Numbered from the stretch's first letter, positions 39,541-50,279 are shown. The stretch is 64,000 nt of DNA from Marinospirillum insulare DSM 21763 (GCF_000686905.1 NZ_JMLW01000013.1:17713-81712); one strand, 5' to 3'. Notes: generated by a model not told the origin, from the sequence alone. Numbers and translations are program-made.

Positions 39541-40653
39541 ATGCAGCATCTTTCCACAATTAAGCGCCGTCAGTCACGTCAAATTAATGTTGGTCCTTTA
39601 CTTGTAGGTGGCGATGCCCCTATAAGTGTACAAAGCATGACTAATACCGAAACCTGTGATGTTGCTGCGACTGTGTCGCAAATACAAAAAATGGAAAAGG
39701 CCGGTGTTGATCTGGTCCGTGTCTCTGTACCGAGTATGGAAGCAGCCGAAGCATTTGGGCAAATTCGTAAGCTGGTTAACACCCCACTAATTGCAGATAT
39801 TCATTTCGATTATAAAATCGCCCTGCGTACTGCTGAGCTAGGTGTTGATTGTTTACGAATTAATCCAGGCAATATCGGTAGAGAGGATAGAGTTAGAGAA
39901 GTTGTCGCTGCCGCTAAAGATAAAGGCATTTCTATACGCATAGGCGTGAATGCTGGCTCGTTAGAAAAAGACCTACAGAAAAAATACGGTGAACCGACCC
40001 CAGCAGCCTTGGTTGAATCTGCCCTGCGCCATGTCGATTATTTAGACCGTTTAGATTTTCAAGAATACAAAGTCAGTGTAAAAGCCTCTGATGTATTTAT
40101 GGCAGTTGAAGCCTATCGTCAGTTAGCAAAGCAAATTGAACAGCCCCTGCATTTAGGTATTACCGAAGCAGGTGGTTTACGCTCAGGTACTGTTAAATCA
40201 TCGGTTGGCTTAGGCATTTTATTGATGGAAGGCATAGGCGATACGCTACGTATTTCTTTAGCCGCAGACCCGGTAGAAGAAGTGAAAGTAGGTTTTGACC
40301 TACTGAAAAGCCTGCGCCTACGCACCAAAGGCGTTAATTTTATTGCCTGCCCTAGCTGTTCAAGACAAAACTTTGATGTAGTTGCCACCATGAACGCGCT
40401 AGAAACCCGCGTTGAAGATTTAATGACTCCCCTAGATGTTGCGATTATTGGCTGTGTGGTGAATGGCCCAGGCGAAGCGCGAGAAGCAGACTTAGGTTTA
40501 ACGGGTGGCGAACCTCAACACCTTATTTACATAGATGGTAAGCCGGCCAGCAAATTAACCAGCGACAACTTGGTTGACCAGTTAGAAGTGATGATTCGTG
40601 AAAAAGCCGCAGCAAAGCAAGCAACCTTAGACCAACTTTTAGCACGCAGTTAA
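39541..40653 (+). CDS. ispG: 4-hydroxy-3-methylbut-2-enyl-diphosphate synthase
   Basis: MEP isoprenoid pathway 4Fe-4S enzyme. 370 aa. [60 protein letters not shown] and the cluster cysteines in ACPSCSRQ and [11 protein letters not shown]. Gammaproteobacterial length and order (rodZ-ispG-hisS). Confidence 0.98.
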   Translation: MQHLSTIKRRQSRQINVGPLLVGGDAPISVQSMTNTETCDVAATVSQIQKMEKAGVDLVRVSVPSMEAAEAFGQIRKLVNTPLIADIHFDYKIALRTAELGVDCLRINPGNIGREDRVREVVAAAKDKGISIRIGVNAGSLEKDLQKKYGEPTPAALVESALRHVDYLDRLDFQEYKVSVKASDVFMAVEAYRQLAKQIEQPLHLGITEAGGLRSGTVKSSVGLGILLMEGIGDTLRISLAADPVEEVKVGFDLLKSLRLRTKGVNFIACPSCSRQNFDVVATMNALETRVEDLMTPLDVAIIGCVVNGPGEAREADLGLTGGEPQHLIYIDGKPASKLTSDNLVDQLEVMIREKAAAKQATLDQLLARS

Positions 40654-40666
40654 TAGGATTTATTTC

Positions 40667-41953
40667 GTGGCAAAAAAGATACAAGCGATTCGTGGTATGA
40701 ACGACCTGCTTCCAGAAGCAAGTCCACGCTGGCAGTATTTAGAAAAAACCGTCAGTAGTCTTTTAACTCGCTATGGCTATCAAGAAATTCGTATGCCAAT
40801 AGTTGAGCAAACGGCACTATTTAAACGCTCTATAGGCGAAGTAACCGATATAGTCGAAAAAGAAATGTACACCTTTGAAGACCGTAACGGAGACAGCCTA
40901 ACCCTGCGTCCAGAAGGTACTGCTGGCTGTGTACGTGCTGCTGAAGAACATGGCCTGCTTTATAATCAGCAGCAGCGCCTTTGGTATCAAGGCCCTATGT
41001 TTCGCCATGAGCGCCCACAAAAAGGTCGTTATCGCCAGTTTCATCAAATTGGTGTTGAAACCTTTGGCTTAAAAGGCCCAGACATAGATGCAGAGCTTAT
41101 TTTATTAACGGTACGTTTATGGCGTGAGCTAGGCATTCTTGAACACCTTACCCTAGAGTTAAATACCCTAGGTAGTTCAGCAGCAAGAGCAGAATATCGC
41201 CAAGCACTAACCAGCTACCTTGAAGGCTTTTATAACGAACTAGATGAAGATAGCCAAAGACGTTTAAGCACTAACCCGCTTAGAGTTTTAGATTCTAAAT
41301 CTGCTGCCACCCAAAAAATTCTAGAAAATGCACCTTTATTTGAAAGCTACCTAGATGACGAAAGTCGGCAACATTTTACCGGCCTTTGCCAGTTTTTAGA
41401 TGCCGCAGGCGTTGCCTATAAACTTAACCCAATGTTAGTACGCGGCTTAGACTACTACAGCAAAACTGTATTTGAATGGACAACCACTGCACTGGGCTCA
41501 CAAGGCACGGTTTGTGCAGGTGGACGTTATGACGCACTGGTAGAACAACTCGGTGGTAAAGCAACACCTGCCGTGGGTTTTGCTATGGGTGTTGAGCGCT
41601 TAATTCTTTTGCTAGAAACCTTGGATGTTTTTCCTGCAGAAATAAGCCAGCAGCTAGATATTTATTTAGCCGCATCGGGTGAAGGGGCAGATGCTTATGC
41701 CTTATTGCTAGCCGAGCGCTTACGCAGTGAGCAGCCTAGTTTAAGAATTTTAACTCACTGCGGTGGCGGTGGGTTTAAGCAGCAGATAAAACGTGCTGAT
41801 AGATCAGGCGCTCAGGTAGCTATTTTGTTAGGAGAAAATGAAATAGCTCAAGGCATAGCCAGTGTTAAGTATTTAAGAGAAGACCAAGAGCAAAGTGAAG
41901 TAACGCTAAGCGACTTGGCCGGATTTTTACACCAGTATTTGCAAAGCCGCTGA
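40667..41953 (+). CDS. hisS: Histidine-tRNA ligase
   Basis: Class II synthetase, 428 aa, GTG start with AGGA upstream. Motif 1 region [27 protein letters not shown], motif 2 [45 protein letters not shown] and motif 3 GFAMGVERL, then the anticodon-binding domain (about 330-428). All expected motifs are present. Confidence 0.98.
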   Translation: MAKKIQAIRGMNDLLPEASPRWQYLEKTVSSLLTRYGYQEIRMPIVEQTALFKRSIGEVTDIVEKEMYTFEDRNGDSLTLRPEGTAGCVRAAEEHGLLYNQQQRLWYQGPMFRHERPQKGRYRQFHQIGVETFGLKGPDIDAELILLTVRLWRELGILEHLTLELNTLGSSAARAEYRQALTSYLEGFYNELDEDSQRRLSTNPLRVLDSKSAATQKILENAPLFESYLDDESRQHFTGLCQFLDAAGVAYKLNPMLVRGLDYYSKTVFEWTTTALGSQGTVCAGGRYDALVEQLGGKATPAVGFAMGVERLILLLETLDVFPAEISQQLDIYLAASGEGADAYALLLAERLRSEQPSLRILTHCGGGGFKQQIKRADRSGAQVAILLGENEIAQGIASVKYLREDQEQSEVTLSDLAGFLHQYLQSR

Positions 41954-42008
41954 GCTAAGTTAAGATAGCCCACATTTTGCAGATAAAAACCATCTAATAG
42001 GCTTATTT

Positions 42009-42653
42009 ATGCATAGCGAAGAAGAACAACTAGAATCACTAAAAGAGTGGTGGAATAAAAACGGTAAATCACTGGTTGTAGGTGTGGTGGTTGCTGTAGC
42101 CGGTGTTGGTGGTTGGAAAGGTTGGGAAAGTTACCAGTTAAGCCAAGCTGAGAGCGCCTCACAACTTTACACAGAACTAAACCAAGTGGTTTTAAGTGAT
42201 TCAGGCGATCAGCGTCAGCAACAAGCTGATGAGCTTATTAATCGTTTAACCAGTGAATTTGAAGGCAGCGTTTATTCTGATTACGCACGTTTGTTTGCGG
42301 CTCGTTTAGCCGTAGAGCGTGATGCCCTAGATGAAGCCCAAGCTCACTTGCGTGGTGCGCTAGAAAATACCAAGGTAGATGCCATCGAGTTGGTGGTACG
42401 TTTACGCTTGGCAAGAATTTTAAACTCGCAAGAAAAAGTTGAAGAAGCTTTAAGCTTGCTCGATGTTGCCGATGCAGGTGGTTTTACTGCAGATTTTCAA
42501 TCTTTGCGTGGCGACCTACTCATGCTAAAAGGCGATGCACTACAAGCAAGAGAAGCTTATCAACGCGCTTTAGATGCTAGCCGTGCAACGGGTGATTCAA
42601 CCCCCTTGGTTGAAATGAAGCTAGATTCGCTAGCAGCCCAAGAGGACGCTTAA
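42009..42653 (+). CDS. yfgM: YfgM family TPR inner-membrane protein
   Basis: 214 aa ancillary SecYEG translocon protein. A cytoplasmic acidic start SEEEQLESLKEWWNKNGK, one TM (about 21-40, LVVGVVVAVAGVGGW), then periplasmic TPR helices (AHLRGALENTKVDAIELV, LKGDALQAREAYQRAL). Lies between hisS and bamB as in E. coli. The stop overlaps bamB. Confidence 0.94.
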   Translation: MHSEEEQLESLKEWWNKNGKSLVVGVVVAVAGVGGWKGWESYQLSQAESASQLYTELNQVVLSDSGDQRQQQADELINRLTSEFEGSVYSDYARLFAARLAVERDALDEAQAHLRGALENTKVDAIELVVRLRLARILNSQEKVEEALSLLDVADAGGFTADFQSLRGDLLMLKGDALQAREAYQRALDASRATGDSTPLVEMKLDSLAAQEDA

Positions 42654-43831
42654 TGCCTAAAGCCCTTTTAAAAAAAAGCCTAGTTAAAGGGGCTAGTCTT
42701 GGCCTAGCTTTACTTTTAGCCGGTTGTAGCAGCTTACCCGAACCTCAATACCCGCCAGCAGATTTACCCAAAACCACGGGTAAACAACAACTAGTTAGCG
42801 AGTGGAAAGACCATTCAGGCTATGGTGAACGCTGGCGCGGCTATGAATTAATGCCTGCCTTAGATGGCGACCTTTTAGTTGCTGCCGATGCCCAAGGCTT
42901 AGTGCAGGCTTTTGATCTATCCATTAGTGGTTTCTTTAAGTCAGATTTGCTTTGGTCACAAGAGTTAGATCAAGGTGTGAGTGCTGGCTTAACACTGGCT
43001 GATGGTAACCTTTACCTTGCCACTCAAAATGGTGAACTCTTATCTCTTGATGCACGTACAGGTAACACTAACTGGCAAGTTAAACTTTCTAGTGAAGCCT
43101 TAACACCCGCTCAAGTAAAAGATAACTTATTGGTTGTTTTAGCTGCCGATGGTCAGTTAACTGCTTTAGATACAGTGACAGGTCGCCAGCTATGGACTTA
43201 CGCTAGTGTAATGCCTTCACTGAGTTTGCGAGGTTCTTCTACCCCTAGTTTAACTAGTTTGCAAAGCTTTACCGGCTTAGCCAATGGCAAGCTGGTAGCC
43301 ATCGACAATAACAATGGTCAGGTACGTTGGCAAAGCCGTATAGCCCAGCCTTCAGGCAGAACAGATATAGAGCGTTTGGTCGATGTTCGTGGTCAGGCAA
43401 AAGAAGCACAAGGTCTGCTGTTAGTGAATAGCTACCAAGGGCAAACTCATGCACTTGACCCTTTTACCGGGCGTAGTCGCTGGAGCCGTGACCTTTCTAG
43501 TTACCATGCCCCCGCTGTTTTAAATAACCAAGTATTTGTTGTAGATGAAGCTAGCCGTATTCATGCCTTAGATTTATACAGTGGCACAAGTCTTTGGACA
43601 CAAGATGCCCTTTATGGTCGTGAGTTAACCGAGCCTGTGATACTAGAAAACAGTCTAGTGGTTGCAGATTATCAGGGTTATTTACACCTGTTAGACCCTA
43701 AAACTGGCGAAGTAACAGGCCGCAAAGGCTTTGACTTAGACGGTATTCGCGCCCTGCCAATAGTGAATAACAACCGCTTGCTGGTACACTCTATTCGTGG
43801 CCGCCTTGGGCTTTTCACCCTTAAGAAATAA
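42653..43831 (+). CDS. bamB: Outer-membrane assembly lipoprotein BamB
   Basis: 392 aa, BAM complex lipoprotein with an eight-bladed PQQ-type propeller. Lipobox LLLAGC (Cys24), then repeats of the LDxxTGxxxW type ([55 protein letters not shown]). Start overlaps the yfgM stop (TAATG); der follows after 5 bp. Confidence 0.96.
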   Translation: MPKALLKKSLVKGASLGLALLLAGCSSLPEPQYPPADLPKTTGKQQLVSEWKDHSGYGERWRGYELMPALDGDLLVAADAQGLVQAFDLSISGFFKSDLLWSQELDQGVSAGLTLADGNLYLATQNGELLSLDARTGNTNWQVKLSSEALTPAQVKDNLLVVLAADGQLTALDTVTGRQLWTYASVMPSLSLRGSSTPSLTSLQSFTGLANGKLVAIDNNNGQVRWQSRIAQPSGRTDIERLVDVRGQAKEAQGLLLVNSYQGQTHALDPFTGRSRWSRDLSSYHAPAVLNNQVFVVDEASRIHALDLYSGTSLWTQDALYGRELTEPVILENSLVVADYQGYLHLLDPKTGEVTGRKGFDLDGIRALPIVNNNRLLVHSIRGRLGLFTLKK

Positions 43832-43836
43832 ACACC

Positions 43837-45339
43837 ATGACTCCTGTAATTGCTTTAGTTGGCCGACCTAACGTTGGCAAATCTACCCTTTTTAATCGTT
43901 TAACTCGTAGCCGCGATGCTTTAGTTGCAGACTTTCCTGGGCTTACCCGAGATCGCCAGTATGGTGAAGGTAAGGTGGGCGGTCGTCCGTATATTGTTAT
44001 CGACACTGGCGGTATTAGTGGTGACGAAGAAGGCATAGATGCCGAAATGGCGCGTCATTCGCTGCTGGCTATAGACGAAGCAGACCTAGTTTTGTTTATT
44101 GTTGATGCACGTTCTGGCATGACAGCAGCCGATGAAATGATTGCCAAGTACCTGCGTGAGCATAATAAAAAAGCATTCCTGGTGGTTAATAAAACCGATG
44201 GATTAGACGCTTTTAGTCATGCAGCTGAGTTTTATGCCTTAGGCATGAACACTGAACCCTTTATGATTGCGGCTGTGCATAACCGTGGTGTTAGCACCAT
44301 GATTACCCAGCTGTTAGATAACTTGCTCGGCCCTAGGGATGAAGAAGATTTAGGGCCTAAAGAACCCGTTTGGGGTGAGGTGAACCTAGATGAACCTACA
44401 CCTGAAGAACAAGACGCAGCGCTTGAGCAAGAAGCCCAAGAACATGCTGACCGACAATTAAAGTTTGGTATTATCGGCCGCCCGAATGTGGGTAAGTCGA
44501 CTTTGGTTAACCGTATTCTAGGCGAAGAACGGGTGATAGTTTTTGACCTGCCCGGCACTACGCGAGATGCGATTACCATTCTTTTTGAGCGCAAAGGTAA
44601 GCCCTATACACTGGTAGATACTGCTGGTATTAGACGGCGTAAAAACGTCACCGAAATAGCCGAAAAATTCTCCATAGTAAAAACCCTACAAGCCATAAAA
44701 GAATGTAATGTGGCTGTGGTGGTGATTGATGGTCAAACAGGTTTAGTTGAACAAGACTTGCACCTGCTCAGTTTTGTTTTAGAGTCGGGTCGGGCTCTAG
44801 TTATTGCCGTTAATAAGTGGGATAACCTAGACCAAGAAAAGCGTGATCAAATTAAAAAAGACATCGACCGCCGTTTAGAATTTGTTGACTATGCAGACGT
44901 ACATTATATTTCTGCCCTGCACGGTACAGGTGTTGGTGAGCTATTCCGCTCGGTAGAAAAAGCCTATAAGTCTGCTACCAGCCATTGGTCTACTAACCGT
45001 TTAACTACTCTGCTGCAAGATGTGGTTAGCGAACACCAGCCACCCATGATTCATGGTCGACGCATTAAATTACGCTACGCTCACCAGGGTGGCTTAAACC
45101 CACCCATTATAGTGGTGCATGGTAATCAAACCGCTGCTTTAACCACCAGCTATAAACGCTACCTAATGAATACCTTTCGTAAGGTATTAAAAGTAACGGG
45201 AACACCGCTAAGGTTTGAATTCCGAAGCGGTGAGAACCCTTATGCTACCGAAAAGCTAGATAGTCGTGAGGCTTCTAAAGCCAGGCAGTTAAAAATGACT
45301 AAAGAAGCACGTGCAGACCGTAAGCGTAAGCGCAAATAA
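43837..45339 (+). CDS. der: Ribosome assembly GTPase Der (EngA)
   Basis: Tandem-GTPase needed for 50S maturation. 500 aa. G domain 1: [24 protein letters not shown]. An acidic linker (about 165-205; [19 protein letters not shown]). G domain 2: [28 protein letters not shown]-like C-terminal domain ending in a basic tail (RADRKRKRK). The stop is 1 bp from convergent ddh. Confidence 0.98.
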   Translation: MTPVIALVGRPNVGKSTLFNRLTRSRDALVADFPGLTRDRQYGEGKVGGRPYIVIDTGGISGDEEGIDAEMARHSLLAIDEADLVLFIVDARSGMTAADEMIAKYLREHNKKAFLVVNKTDGLDAFSHAAEFYALGMNTEPFMIAAVHNRGVSTMITQLLDNLLGPRDEEDLGPKEPVWGEVNLDEPTPEEQDAALEQEAQEHADRQLKFGIIGRPNVGKSTLVNRILGEERVIVFDLPGTTRDAITILFERKGKPYTLVDTAGIRRRKNVTEIAEKFSIVKTLQAIKECNVAVVVIDGQTGLVEQDLHLLSFVLESGRALVIAVNKWDNLDQEKRDQIKKDIDRRLEFVDYADVHYISALHGTGVGELFRSVEKAYKSATSHWSTNRLTTLLQDVVSEHQPPMIHGRRIKLRYAHQGGLNPPIIVVHGNQTAALTTSYKRYLMNTFRKVLKVTGTPLRFEFRSGENPYATEKLDSREASKARQLKMTKEARADRKRKRK

Positions 45340-45340
45340 C

Positions 45341-46327
45341 TTAGAGTAAATCTAAACGCAGCTGAGCTGGGTCTTTAGGTGAAAGCAAGCCGGGCGGTAC
45401 ATCAAGCACGGTTTTTGCACCCACTTCACCAAGGCCAGCTAGCTTGTGTACAGCCCTTGCATAAGCAACCAATACACTGGCTGTAAATTCAGGGTTACTA
45501 CCTAAAGCTAAAGAATATTCTATGGTTTGCTTGTTACCACTACCGGTAACACCACTACGAATAACAAAGCCACCATGCGGCATACTGCTATGGTCTTTTT
45601 CAAAGGTAGCTTGATCTATAAAATTCACTTCGGTGTCATAGTCAGCAAAATAATCGGGCATAGTGACTATGCTGGTGCGTACCGTTTCAGCATCGGCACC
45701 CTCATCTAAAACAATAAAGCATTGGCGTATATGCTTTTCACGCGTAGTTAACTCAGGTTGTTCACCCGCACGAACACGCTCAATTGCTGCTTCTGAGGGG
45801 AGGGTATATTGAACACCCGACTTAACACCTTCCACACGACGCACCGCATCGGAATGCCCTTGGCTTAAACCCTTGCCCCAGAAAGTATAGGTTTCACCTT
45901 CTGACAAAATGGTTTCGCCAAACATGCGATTTAAAGAGAAAAGACCTGGATCCCAACCGACTGAAAGCAAAGCTAGTTTGCCTGCTTTTTTAGCGGGTGC
46001 GTCTAGGGCAGCAAAATGCTCATTTACTTTGGCATGAGTATCAAAGCTATCCACGGTATTAAAGAACTGGGCTAAATAAGGGCCTTGCTCGGGTAAGTCT
46101 GAGCGAGAACCACCACAGAGAATCATTACGTCAACCTGGTCTTGAAACTGCTCAATATCGGCCATGGCATAAACAGGCACGTCTTTATTGAGAAGCTCAA
46201 CAGTTACAGGGTCGCGGCGGCTAAAAACACCGACTAACTGCATGTCTGGGTTTTGCGCAAGCGCAGATTCAACACCCCGCCCCAAATTACCGTAACCGGC
46301 AATTGCCACTTTAATTTTGTTCGACAT
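45341..46327 (-). CDS. ddh: meso-Diaminopimelate D-dehydrogenase
   Basis: 328 aa NADPH enzyme that makes meso-DAP in one step from tetrahydrodipicolinate (lysine and peptidoglycan). AIAGYGNLGRGVESAL, SVGWDPGLFSLNR, FWGKGLSQGHSDAVRR, VQYTLPSEAA, RQCFIVLDEG and MPDYFADYDTEVNFID follow the Corynebacterium enzyme closely. AAGGA before the ATG. An unusual gene for gammaproteobacteria, which mostly use the succinylase route; possibly acquired. Confidence 0.96.
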   Translation of the reverse strand: MSNKIKVAIAGYGNLGRGVESALAQNPDMQLVGVFSRRDPVTVELLNKDVPVYAMADIEQFQDQVDVMILCGGSRSDLPEQGPYLAQFFNTVDSFDTHAKVNEHFAALDAPAKKAGKLALLSVGWDPGLFSLNRMFGETILSEGETYTFWGKGLSQGHSDAVRRVEGVKSGVQYTLPSEAAIERVRAGEQPELTTREKHIRQCFIVLDEGADAETVRTSIVTMPDYFADYDTEVNFIDQATFEKDHSSMPHGGFVIRSGVTGSGNKQTIEYSLALGSNPEFTASVLVAYARAVHKLAGLGEVGAKTVLDVPPGLLSPKDPAQLRLDLL

Positions 46328-46493
46328 AAAGATTTTCCTTACTGATTAAAACTGATTGGTAGTACAAGTTATTGCACTCGCAAAACAGTTTAACAGTAAA
46401 TGAGTAATTAAGTGATAAGCACCTATGACAGAGCGCTATTCTGGAGTTACAATCGACGAGTTTTTATCTACTAACTACTAGAAGTCATTTCTT

Positions 46494-46901
46494 ATGGGTC
46501 GCGCATTTCAGAATCGTAAAGCTTCCATGGTCGAAACGGTCGCCACTAAAACTAAGGTCTATTCATGCTATGGCCGAGAAGTATATATGGCTGCTATAAG
46601 TGGAGTGGTTGATCCTACAGCTAACCTAACTTGCGTAGCTTAATAGAGCGCACCAAGAAAGACTAAGTAACTTCTCACGTGCTTAGTAAAGCAATCGATA
46701 AAGCCAAAGGTGGTGGGGTGAGGTGAAGATTTTCAACCCTCGTTATATGAAGGCATTGCTCTAGGCGGTTGCTTGGTTCTTGTTAGCGCCTTAACTTATA
46801 ACGCCAGCCGTACTTTTGGTGATGTTCGTGTTATTTTTACCAAATGCAAAGCCAAATTAGGGAGCAAAAGTTCGGTTTTTTATATTTATAAGCAAATCTA
46901 A
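46494..46901 (+). pseudogene. Broken YebC/PmpR-family gene (YeeN-like)
   Basis: Reading across frames gives a decayed DUF28 protein. From the ATG at 46494 come [34 protein letters not shown] and GVVDPTANL, then a frame change to LIERTKKD with an in-frame stop, SHVLSKAIDKAKGGG, and after another shift EGIALGGCLVLVSALTYNAS, RTFGDVRVIFTKCKAKLGS, ending at TAA 46899-46901. The order matches YeeN/YebC (IERAK, AIDKAKGGG, NRT, VRTIFNK, G). At least two frameshifts, two stops and loss of the C-terminal half make it non-functional. Confidence 0.85.
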
Positions 46902-46963
46902 TGTGATGAAGTATCACGTACTGTGATCTGGTTCATGGATAAAGAATTAATAATTTAATTAAA

Positions 46964-46992
46964 TTGACATGCAGCATAAAATAAATAATAAT
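46964..46992 (+). promoter_or_regulatory. Sigma-70 promoter of the TM2-domain gene
   Basis: TTGACA (46964-46969), 17 bp, AATAAT (46987-46992), 38 bp before the ATG at 47031. A consensus -35 and correct spacing. Confidence 0.72.
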
Positions 46993-47030
46993 TCAAAACC
47001 ATTTGTTTTAATAAAAGCAAGGAGCAGGAC

Positions 47031-47243
47031 ATGAGTGACAAAAAAACACTACCAGTATTTTTAATGGCACTGTTTTTAGGTGGTTTGGGCATTCATAGGT
47101 TTTACGTTGGTAAAACTGGAGCTAGTGTTTCAATGCTTTTGACTTTGGGTAGTCTAGGTATTTGGACTTTGATCGATGTGATTATGATTGCTCTTGGTAA
47201 GTTTAGTGACAAAGAAAACAATAAAATAACTCAGTGGACTTAG
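47031..47243 (+). CDS. TM2 domain membrane protein
   Basis: 70 aa. Two hydrophobic helices (about 6-22, 35-55) joined by the TM2 hallmark GGLGIHRFYVGKTG; the Asp in IWTLIDVIMI is also typical. Small inner-membrane protein of unknown function. AAGGAG 6 nt before the ATG. It lies 181 bp before a large unknown membrane protein; an AT-rich hairpin (47311-47331) in between could end its transcript. Confidence 0.9.
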   Translation: MSDKKTLPVFLMALFLGGLGIHRFYVGKTGASVSMLLTLGSLGIWTLIDVIMIALGKFSDKENNKITQWT

Positions 47244-47310
47244 CTTTTAATAAATAAAATTTAATAATTGCTGTCATGAGTGTTATTTGTTATAAGCTAC
47301 CCGTATATGG

Positions 47311-47331
47311 GGTTTTTTGTTTTAAAAAACC
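47311..47331 (+). terminator. Weak AT-rich hairpin after the TM2 gene
   Basis: GGTTTTTT (47311-47318) pairs with AAAAAACC (47324-47331) over a 5-nt loop, preceded by a short ACCC/GGGT pairing. Low GC, so a weak or uncertain terminator. Confidence 0.4.
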
Positions 47332-47424
47332 TAAAAATTTTATTTTTTCAAAGTTTATTTCAATTTTGAAGTTCTCATAGCGCAGAATTAACCAGTAATA
47401 TTCTATAATAGGAGTTTAAGTATC

Positions 47425-49317
47425 ATGGCCTTTGATTACGGCAGCCAAAAACTAGAAATATCAAATCCATTTAAAATTGAAGGTAAAATTCAACTGCTAG
47501 CGGGATTTATTATTGCAGCCTTAGCTGTATATCCGCTTATTAATGTTGTAAGTTCATTAGAAACCAGTCCATTATTGGCCTGGGGGCAGGTAGGGTTAGG
47601 TTTATCTTTATTATTCTTAGGTTTTAGCACTATAGCAAAAGGTGGCTTAAAGGCTTTCCGGTTTTATGTGGGACGTTCAGCACCTTCATCTCTAGCTCAA
47701 AACTTTAGCCCAACAGAACAAGATAACTCGAAGGCAGAATCTAGTCGTGGATCTCTTGTTTATACAAGTGACAACCTTGAATCGATGTTAATGGCTCGTA
47801 AAAACTTAACCTACCAAGAACCACAGGGTTGGTTAGCTAGAATGGTTCATACGTTGATTCCTCGACTAATTTTTGCACCCTATCAGTTAAGAAATATCGT
47901 TCAAGAAATTTTTTCTGTACTAGCCTCATCAATTGTTGCTCTACTAGCTTTTGGGCTTGCCTTTTTTATTACAGCAACAGGTCTTGCTGGCGACGCGGGT
48001 GATGTGATTATTTCTTTTATGTCTATTTTTCTGGTTATTTACCTAATTTTAATTTGGCGTAATGCAAGTCGAAATATTAGCTCTAAAAATAATAAAGAGC
48101 TGCATGCAAAAACTGCAAAAGGTTTGAGCATGCTAGTCGCTTCTGCAATAGTTGTTCCAACATTGATTGGATTTGTTTACGAAAATTATATAGTTACAAA
48201 TTTTGACACTGAGACTATTACTTTAATAGTTACTATGGGTGGTTATAGTGCAGGTTTGAATCTAGTTCTTTTACTTGTTGCTGCATTAATTGTTATGGTA
48301 CCAACATTTGTTATGGTTAGGGAAAGGCTTAAATTAGCTAACCCTGTCACTGAGGTAAGTGAGTACCGTGATAATTTACAGGAACAAGTTCACCCTAACG
48401 AATTGTTTATTAATGTTGATAATATAATTATGGGGAATCGTCGTTATAAAGATACACCCAACCGTTTATATAAAGCACTAAAACCTACACTTAATGAGCA
48501 AAGCCAAGGTAAGGGTGCTTTTAAGGGTGAACTGCTTATTGAAACTCAACCAGAGTATAAGCCTTTTCACTACTCACCATTATTCAGAAAAATACGTTTC
48601 TTTAGCACATTGGGCGCACAAATTCTTACTGTTGTTAGTGCGCTATTAGGCATGTGGCTATTTTATACTGTTTCTAACCATTTATTAGCTGTTATCAACA
48701 CAGAGAATAATGATGTTTTTAGCTTGGCTACTCTTGTTTTATCTTCTGGCGCAATAATTGTGACCTTACTATTTAGTTGGAGGACATTTGCTTCAGCTGG
48801 AAGACTGCTAAATCAGATCAGTCACTTGATGTGGGCTGAGTTACAGTTCAATAGTTTGTTGTTGTCATTTAAAGCAGAGGGTACTTTCATGGAGAGTAAA
48901 GTATCAACTGGTGCTGCAATCCATGACTCTACAAAATCAGAGAATACTGTTGTTAAATCATCGATAACGCCTTTGATTCTTAGCTCACGTATTACAACTT
49001 CAACTTATGCAATTCCTGGTGCACTTAATCTTGAGATGCCGCGTATTGTTCTTAACATGCATGCTAATGAATCAGAGCTGCAAGAAATTCTAGGTGAAAT
49101 GAAAGGCTTCCTAGGCAGCAGAGAAACAATTGCAGGTATTCGCAATAAATCTGATCAAGATAGTATTCAGAATGTTCAGCAAATGAATCAAATTAGTAAG
49201 CAGGGCGGAAGCGCTAGCTTAGTTAGCCTAGCTGATGAATCTGTTGAGCGTATTGAAGATGTTGAAGCAGTTGTTTCAGAGGGAGCAGAAGATTTAAGCT
49301 CAGAAGCACAGTCTTAA
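47425..49317 (+). CDS. Large multi-span membrane protein, unknown function
   Basis: 630 aa, not recognised. Hydrophobic segments at about 24-43, 52-72, 167-190, 195-212, 230-250, 268-296, 394-418 and 428-450; cytoplasmic stretches contain LANPVTEVSEYRDNLQEQ and PNRLYKALKPTLNEQSQGKG. The last about 150 residues are soluble and polar, ending in an acidic helix VERIEDVEAVVSEGAEDL. No catalytic motif seen. AGGAG precedes the ATG. Base composition is more AT-rich than the housekeeping part, which with the flanking pseudogene suggests an accessory gene. Confidence 0.75.
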   Translation: MAFDYGSQKLEISNPFKIEGKIQLLAGFIIAALAVYPLINVVSSLETSPLLAWGQVGLGLSLLFLGFSTIAKGGLKAFRFYVGRSAPSSLAQNFSPTEQDNSKAESSRGSLVYTSDNLESMLMARKNLTYQEPQGWLARMVHTLIPRLIFAPYQLRNIVQEIFSVLASSIVALLAFGLAFFITATGLAGDAGDVIISFMSIFLVIYLILIWRNASRNISSKNNKELHAKTAKGLSMLVASAIVVPTLIGFVYENYIVTNFDTETITLIVTMGGYSAGLNLVLLLVAALIVMVPTFVMVRERLKLANPVTEVSEYRDNLQEQVHPNELFINVDNIIMGNRRYKDTPNRLYKALKPTLNEQSQGKGAFKGELLIETQPEYKPFHYSPLFRKIRFFSTLGAQILTVVSALLGMWLFYTVSNHLLAVINTENNDVFSLATLVLSSGAIIVTLLFSWRTFASAGRLLNQISHLMWAELQFNSLLLSFKAEGTFMESKVSTGAAIHDSTKSENTVVKSSITPLILSSRITTSTYAIPGALNLEMPRIVLNMHANESELQEILGEMKGFLGSRETIAGIRNKSDQDSIQNVQQMNQISKQGGSASLVSLADESVERIEDVEAVVSEGAEDLSSEAQS

Positions 49318-49321
49318 TACC

Positions 49322-49355
49322 AACTAACCTGGTCATTTAAATGACCAGGTTAGTT
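49322..49355. terminator. Perfect 34-nt palindrome between convergent genes
   Basis: AACTAACCTGGTCATTT is followed at once by its exact reverse complement, a 17-bp stem centred at 49338/49339. It sits 5 bp after one stop and 17 bp before the other, so it can act as a bidirectional terminator or RNA 3'-end protector. There is no T-run, so efficiency is uncertain. Confidence 0.65.
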
Positions 49356-49371
49356 CTAAAGCTATCATAAA

Positions 49372-50217
49372 CTAAGGCTCAGTTAACGCTATTGGCAGTA
49401 GGTTGTTTTCTTTTGCATACTTCTCAAGACGACCGTCGGTTTTAATAGCCTGTACAAAGGTGTTAACTCTTTCTAGCCACTCTGGCTGATCTTTTTTTAT
49501 AGCGTAGGCGTATTGAATATGCGTAGTGGCTTCTTCAGGGGTTAACAGTTTTGCCCAGTCGTAAACCTGCAGCATTTTTTGCCCATAAGGGTAGTCAGCT
49601 ATAAACACATCGGCTCGGCCAGAGCGCACTTCTATTTCACGTTGGCTATTTTTAATAACAGCCATTAGCTCAGCATTTTTTAGCCTTCCACGCATAACGC
49701 CTTCCATGTAAGTACCCTTTTGAACCACTACCACTACACCTGTTTGGTCCATGGCTTCCCAACTATCTAAATAAGGGTTAGCTTTGCTGGCAACGCCATA
49801 CATGCCACTGCTTAAATAGGGTTCTGTGTAATCTATGTGGGCTTTGCGAGCTTCGGTAATACCCACGCCAAACATTGCTAGGTCACAGCGGTCCGCTTGA
49901 ATGTCTTGCATAAAAACTCCAAAGTGGGTAGCAACGTATTCCAGCTCTACACCTAGGTCACTTGCGAAGGCTCGCGAAAGGTCTATATCTATACCTTCAA
50001 GTTCACCCGTTTTTTTATTTTTATAAGTAATAGAAAAATAGTCGGGCCATATACACACCCGCAGCTTGCCAGCTTCTTTGATGTTTTTCTCTCTTGCTGA
50101 CATAGCAAAAGCCGACACAGGAATAAAAGAACTACCTAGAAGAAAAAATACCAAGCTATAGACTAGAATTAATAATGGCTTGGTTAGACTAAAGCTATGT
50201 TTTTCTTGCTGCTTCAT
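49372..50217 (-). CDS. Periplasmic solute-binding protein, family 3
   Basis: 281 aa. A long N-terminus with a hydrophobic signal (about 14-38, ending VSAFA-MS), then SBP_bac_3: KLRVCIWPDYFSITYKNKKT, LEGIDIDLSRAFASDLGVE, DLAMFGVGITEARKAHIDYT and SGRADVFIADYPYGQ. Ligand unknown (amino acid-like). AGAGG before the ATG. No permease adjoins it; it is divergent from a PAS-GGDEF-EAL gene 62 bp away, so it might feed a ligand signal rather than transport. Confidence 0.87.
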   Translation of the reverse strand: MKQQEKHSFSLTKPLLILVYSLVFFLLGSSFIPVSAFAMSAREKNIKEAGKLRVCIWPDYFSITYKNKKTGELEGIDIDLSRAFASDLGVELEYVATHFGVFMQDIQADRCDLAMFGVGITEARKAHIDYTEPYLSSGMYGVASKANPYLDSWEAMDQTGVVVVVQKGTYMEGVMRGRLKNAELMAVIKNSQREIEVRSGRADVFIADYPYGQKMLQVYDWAKLLTPEEATTHIQYAYAIKKDQPEWLERVNTFVQAIKTDGRLEKYAKENNLLPIALTEP

Positions 50218-50279
50218 GGAATACCTCTGCTTGAAACCTTGATAGATGTTAAGATAAAACCTAATTTTTTGCTGTTTTT

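Noticed and set aside
47404..47409. TATAAT as -10 box of the 630-aa membrane protein gene
   Set aside because: It abuts the ribosome binding site and would place the transcript start at or after that site.
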